From Streptococcaceae bacterium (GTDB lineage: Bacteria; Bacillota; Bacilli; Lactobacillales; Streptococcaceae): a stretch of DNA of 6,859 nucleotides. This document shows positions 6,040 through 6,859 of the stretch, piece after piece; position 1 is the first letter of the stretch; each line of letters opens with the position of its first letter. The stretch is taken from the NCBI GenBank assembly GCA_031285105.1, contig JAITWV010000091.1:1-6859 (forward strand), in the 5' to 3' direction. The position numbers and the translations under genes are program-made. The notes beneath the pieces were generated by a model that worked only from the letters and a program-made list of their open reading frames with translations, was not told the origin of the DNA and made no database searches.

Positions 6040-6297
6040 ATGATTGAACATTACGGAATCATTTTATTTCCATCAACCAAAATGGCGATGAGTGCCGAAC
6101 GTTTAGCCAAAAAAGCCGATTTAAAAGTTCGCATAATTTCCACACCGCAAAAGCTTCGTGCCTCTTGCGGTTTTTCGTTGAAATATGAGTTGAGTCAAGA
6201 AGAGGCTTTGTTGGATGTTTTAAGGATAAATGGGATTGAAATTGAAGGATATTATCATGCGTGTCAACAAGGGTTGAAGGTTACTTATGATGTTTAG
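6040..6297 (+). CDS. DUF3343 protein, putative sulfur/selenium carrier
   Basis: A short soluble protein (85 residues from this start) of the DUF3343 family. Its markers are the N-terminal HYGIILFPSTKMAMSAE segment, the STPQKLRASCGFSLKY block with a conserved Cys in SCG (C43), and a second Cys near the end (C75, in YHACQQ). The family is regularly found beside selD and yedF and is annotated as a putative Se/S carrier; its biochemistry is inferred. Two ATGs are adjacent (6037 and 6040). AAGGAG at 6028-6033 is three bases from the first and six from the second, so 6040 is preferred; the alternative adds one Met. The gene follows yedF by about ten bases and is the last member of the operon in view. 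It ends in tandem TAG TGA stops. Confidence 0.88.
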   Translation: MIEHYGIILFPSTKMAMSAERLAKKADLKVRIISTPQKLRASCGFSLKYELSQEEALLDVLRINGIEIEGYYHACQQGLKVTYDV

Positions 6298-6313
6298 TGA
6301 TATGTAGAATTGA

Positions 6314-6338
6314 CAATTACTTTAGTACATCGTAATTG
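6314..6338 (+). terminator. Weak hairpin after the selenium operon
   Basis: CAATTAC (6314-6320) pairs with GTAATTG (6332-6338) around an 11-base loop, 17 bases after the operon stop. It is AT-rich and lacks a real T tract, so it is at best a weak terminator or an mRNA 3'-end structure. No stronger terminator is seen before the large palindrome at 6387, which may itself end the transcript. Confidence 0.25.
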
Positions 6339-6386
6339 ATTTGAAGTTTGTGAAATAAGTAAGACGTTAAGGCGTTCTTCATTTAC

Positions 6387-6621
6387 GAGTTTTCGTATAT
6401 GGGCTGCGGTCTGGTGTTCGAGGTGGTGGTGGCTGCTGTGGTGGGATGCAAGCAAAGATTTTGAAAAGAAGGGCGCTTTTCAAAATCTTTCATTGCTTAA
6501 TCGGCTAGGGGTTTTCTAAGCGCGGGACGCGTTAAGAAAAGCCCACGCTACGCCGATTCCCCTGATACCACTGCTGCCACCACCACCTGAACACCAGCCC
6601 TCCGCCCATATACGAAAACTC
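6387..6621 (-). repeat. GC-rich cloverleaf-like palindromic element, copy 1
   Basis: The outer stem pairs GAGTTTTCGTATATGGGC (6387-6404) with its exact complement at 6604-6621. It continues inward after a small internal loop: CTGGTGTTC (6411-6419), a one-base bulge, AGGTGGTGGTGGC (6421-6433) and GTGGT (6438-6442) pair with 6568-6595. Two side hairpins branch inside. Hairpin A has a perfect 15-bp stem, 6454-6468 with 6476-6490, loop AAGGGCG. Hairpin B spans 6501-6556, closed by TCGGC/GCCGA with an imperfect GGGGTTTTCT... stem and CGCG/CGCG at its tip. By hand count, 6401-6620 is about 54% GC in an otherwise AT-rich window. There is no ORF. The strand is assigned from comparison with the second copy and is tentative. 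It may be a structured RNA, a fold-dependent mobile repeat (MITE or REP-like), or both. Confidence 0.7.
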
Positions 6622-6706
6622 TCGGTGGGTTATATTATTTTAAATGATTATAGGTTTTTAAAAACAAAAACTTAAAACCAGTTAAAGTAATAAAAAAACA
6701 TTTGTA
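6622..6706. other. AT-rich spacer between the two palindromic elements
   Basis: An 85-base AT-rich stretch with no ORF separates the two oppositely oriented elements. On the - strand a perfect TATAAT (complement of ATTATA, 6647-6652) points toward copy 1, but its -35 (TTAAGT at 17 bases) is poor. On the + strand TTAAAG (6682-6687) and TAGAAT (6705-6710) at 17 bases is a poor match. Divergent promoters are possible but are equally explained by base composition. Confidence 0.25.
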
Positions 6707-6859
6707 GAATTTTCGGCTGGCTTGGATCGGAGCGTGGGTGGGGAGCCCTGCCGTAGCCCAAAGGGACGACAATGCGCATTAGTAGGAGTTTTCGCTTCAG
6801 CGATTACTCCTACTTATAGGCTTGCGAGGTGTAATAACTTTTCAAGCGCCCTTCTTGAA
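6707..6859 (+). repeat. GC-rich structured element, copy 2 (truncated by the window end)
   Basis: It starts GAATTTTCGGCTGGC (6707-6721), comparable in position to the GAGTTTTCG arm of copy 1, and runs through a GC-rich arm to about 6780. A hairpin pairs AGTAGGAGT (6781-6789) with ACTCCTACT (6806-6814), with an inner CGC-TTCA-GCG tip. A last hairpin pairs TTCAAG (6841-6846) with CTTGAA (6854-6859) around the loop CGCCCTT, identical to the hairpin A loop of copy 1 read on its - strand. The order arm, hairpin B, hairpin A matches copy 1 in reverse orientation. The closing right arm is not in the window, so the family assignment rests on the shared 13-base hairpin core and the layout. Confidence 0.55.

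Noticed and set aside
6387..6621. tRNA or tRNA-like gene, because of the cloverleaf-like drawing.
   Set aside because: It is about three times too long, with no T-loop GTTCRANY motif in place, no anticodon stem-loop geometry and no acceptor end.
6298..6859. CRISPR array or direct-repeat cluster in the terminal non-coding region.
   Set aside because: The repeats are inverted and nested, not regularly spaced direct repeats, and no cas gene is near.
6298..6859. Insertion sequence carrying a transposase.
   Set aside because: No ORF of useful length or transposase motif occurs here. A non-autonomous element remains possible and is covered in the findings.

Overview
The window looks like chromosome from a low-GC Gram-positive bacterium of the Lactobacillales, most likely Enterococcaceae (Enterococcus or Vagococcus). 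This is inferred from AT-rich codon use, AGGAGG-type ribosome binding sites, a long Firmicutes-type ProRS, and an orphan-type selD with a CGGCNAK active-site loop. No 16S or other decisive marker is present, so the genus is not fixed.

Every recognised protein gene is on the + strand. Bases 2-64 hold the last codons of an unidentified gene. They are followed by a tight pair: a small RelA/SpoT-type nucleotidyltransferase (100-660) and a GyrI-like ligand-binding protein (661-1275) whose ATG directly abuts the upstream stop. A 125-bp inverted repeat with 21-bp perfect arms and a T tract (1324-1452) separates this pair from an orphan MurR/RpiR-type regulator (1469-2305). A plausible promoter (1292-1320) places the start of transcription at the left edge of that repeat. 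An intergenic region of about 310 bp carries a clear terminator (2469-2506) and a promoter, then proS (2618-4321), a housekeeping prolyl-tRNA synthetase with an intact editing domain.

After a strong nested hairpin (4336-4374) comes a compact three-gene selenium module: selD (4400-5428), yedF (5441-6028) and a DUF3343 gene (about 6040-6297). SelD makes selenophosphate. YedF (TusA-like plus DsrE-like) and the DUF3343 protein are thought to handle persulfide- or selenium-type sulfur/selenium species. No selA, selB, selC or SECIS is visible. In Enterococcus and related bacteria such orphan modules are associated with the labile selenium cofactor of molybdenum hydroxylases rather than with selenocysteine. 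The hydroxylase genes are not in this window.

The last 560 bp are non-coding and are the least explained part. They hold a GC-rich, cloverleaf-like palindrome of about 235 bp (6387-6621). After an AT-rich spacer comes what appears to be a second, diverged member of the same family in opposite orientation (6707 to the window end, cut off). The two share an identical 7-base hairpin loop (CGCCCTT on the relevant strand) on stems whose sequences differ but still pair. This suggests a structured RNA or a fold-dependent mobile element.
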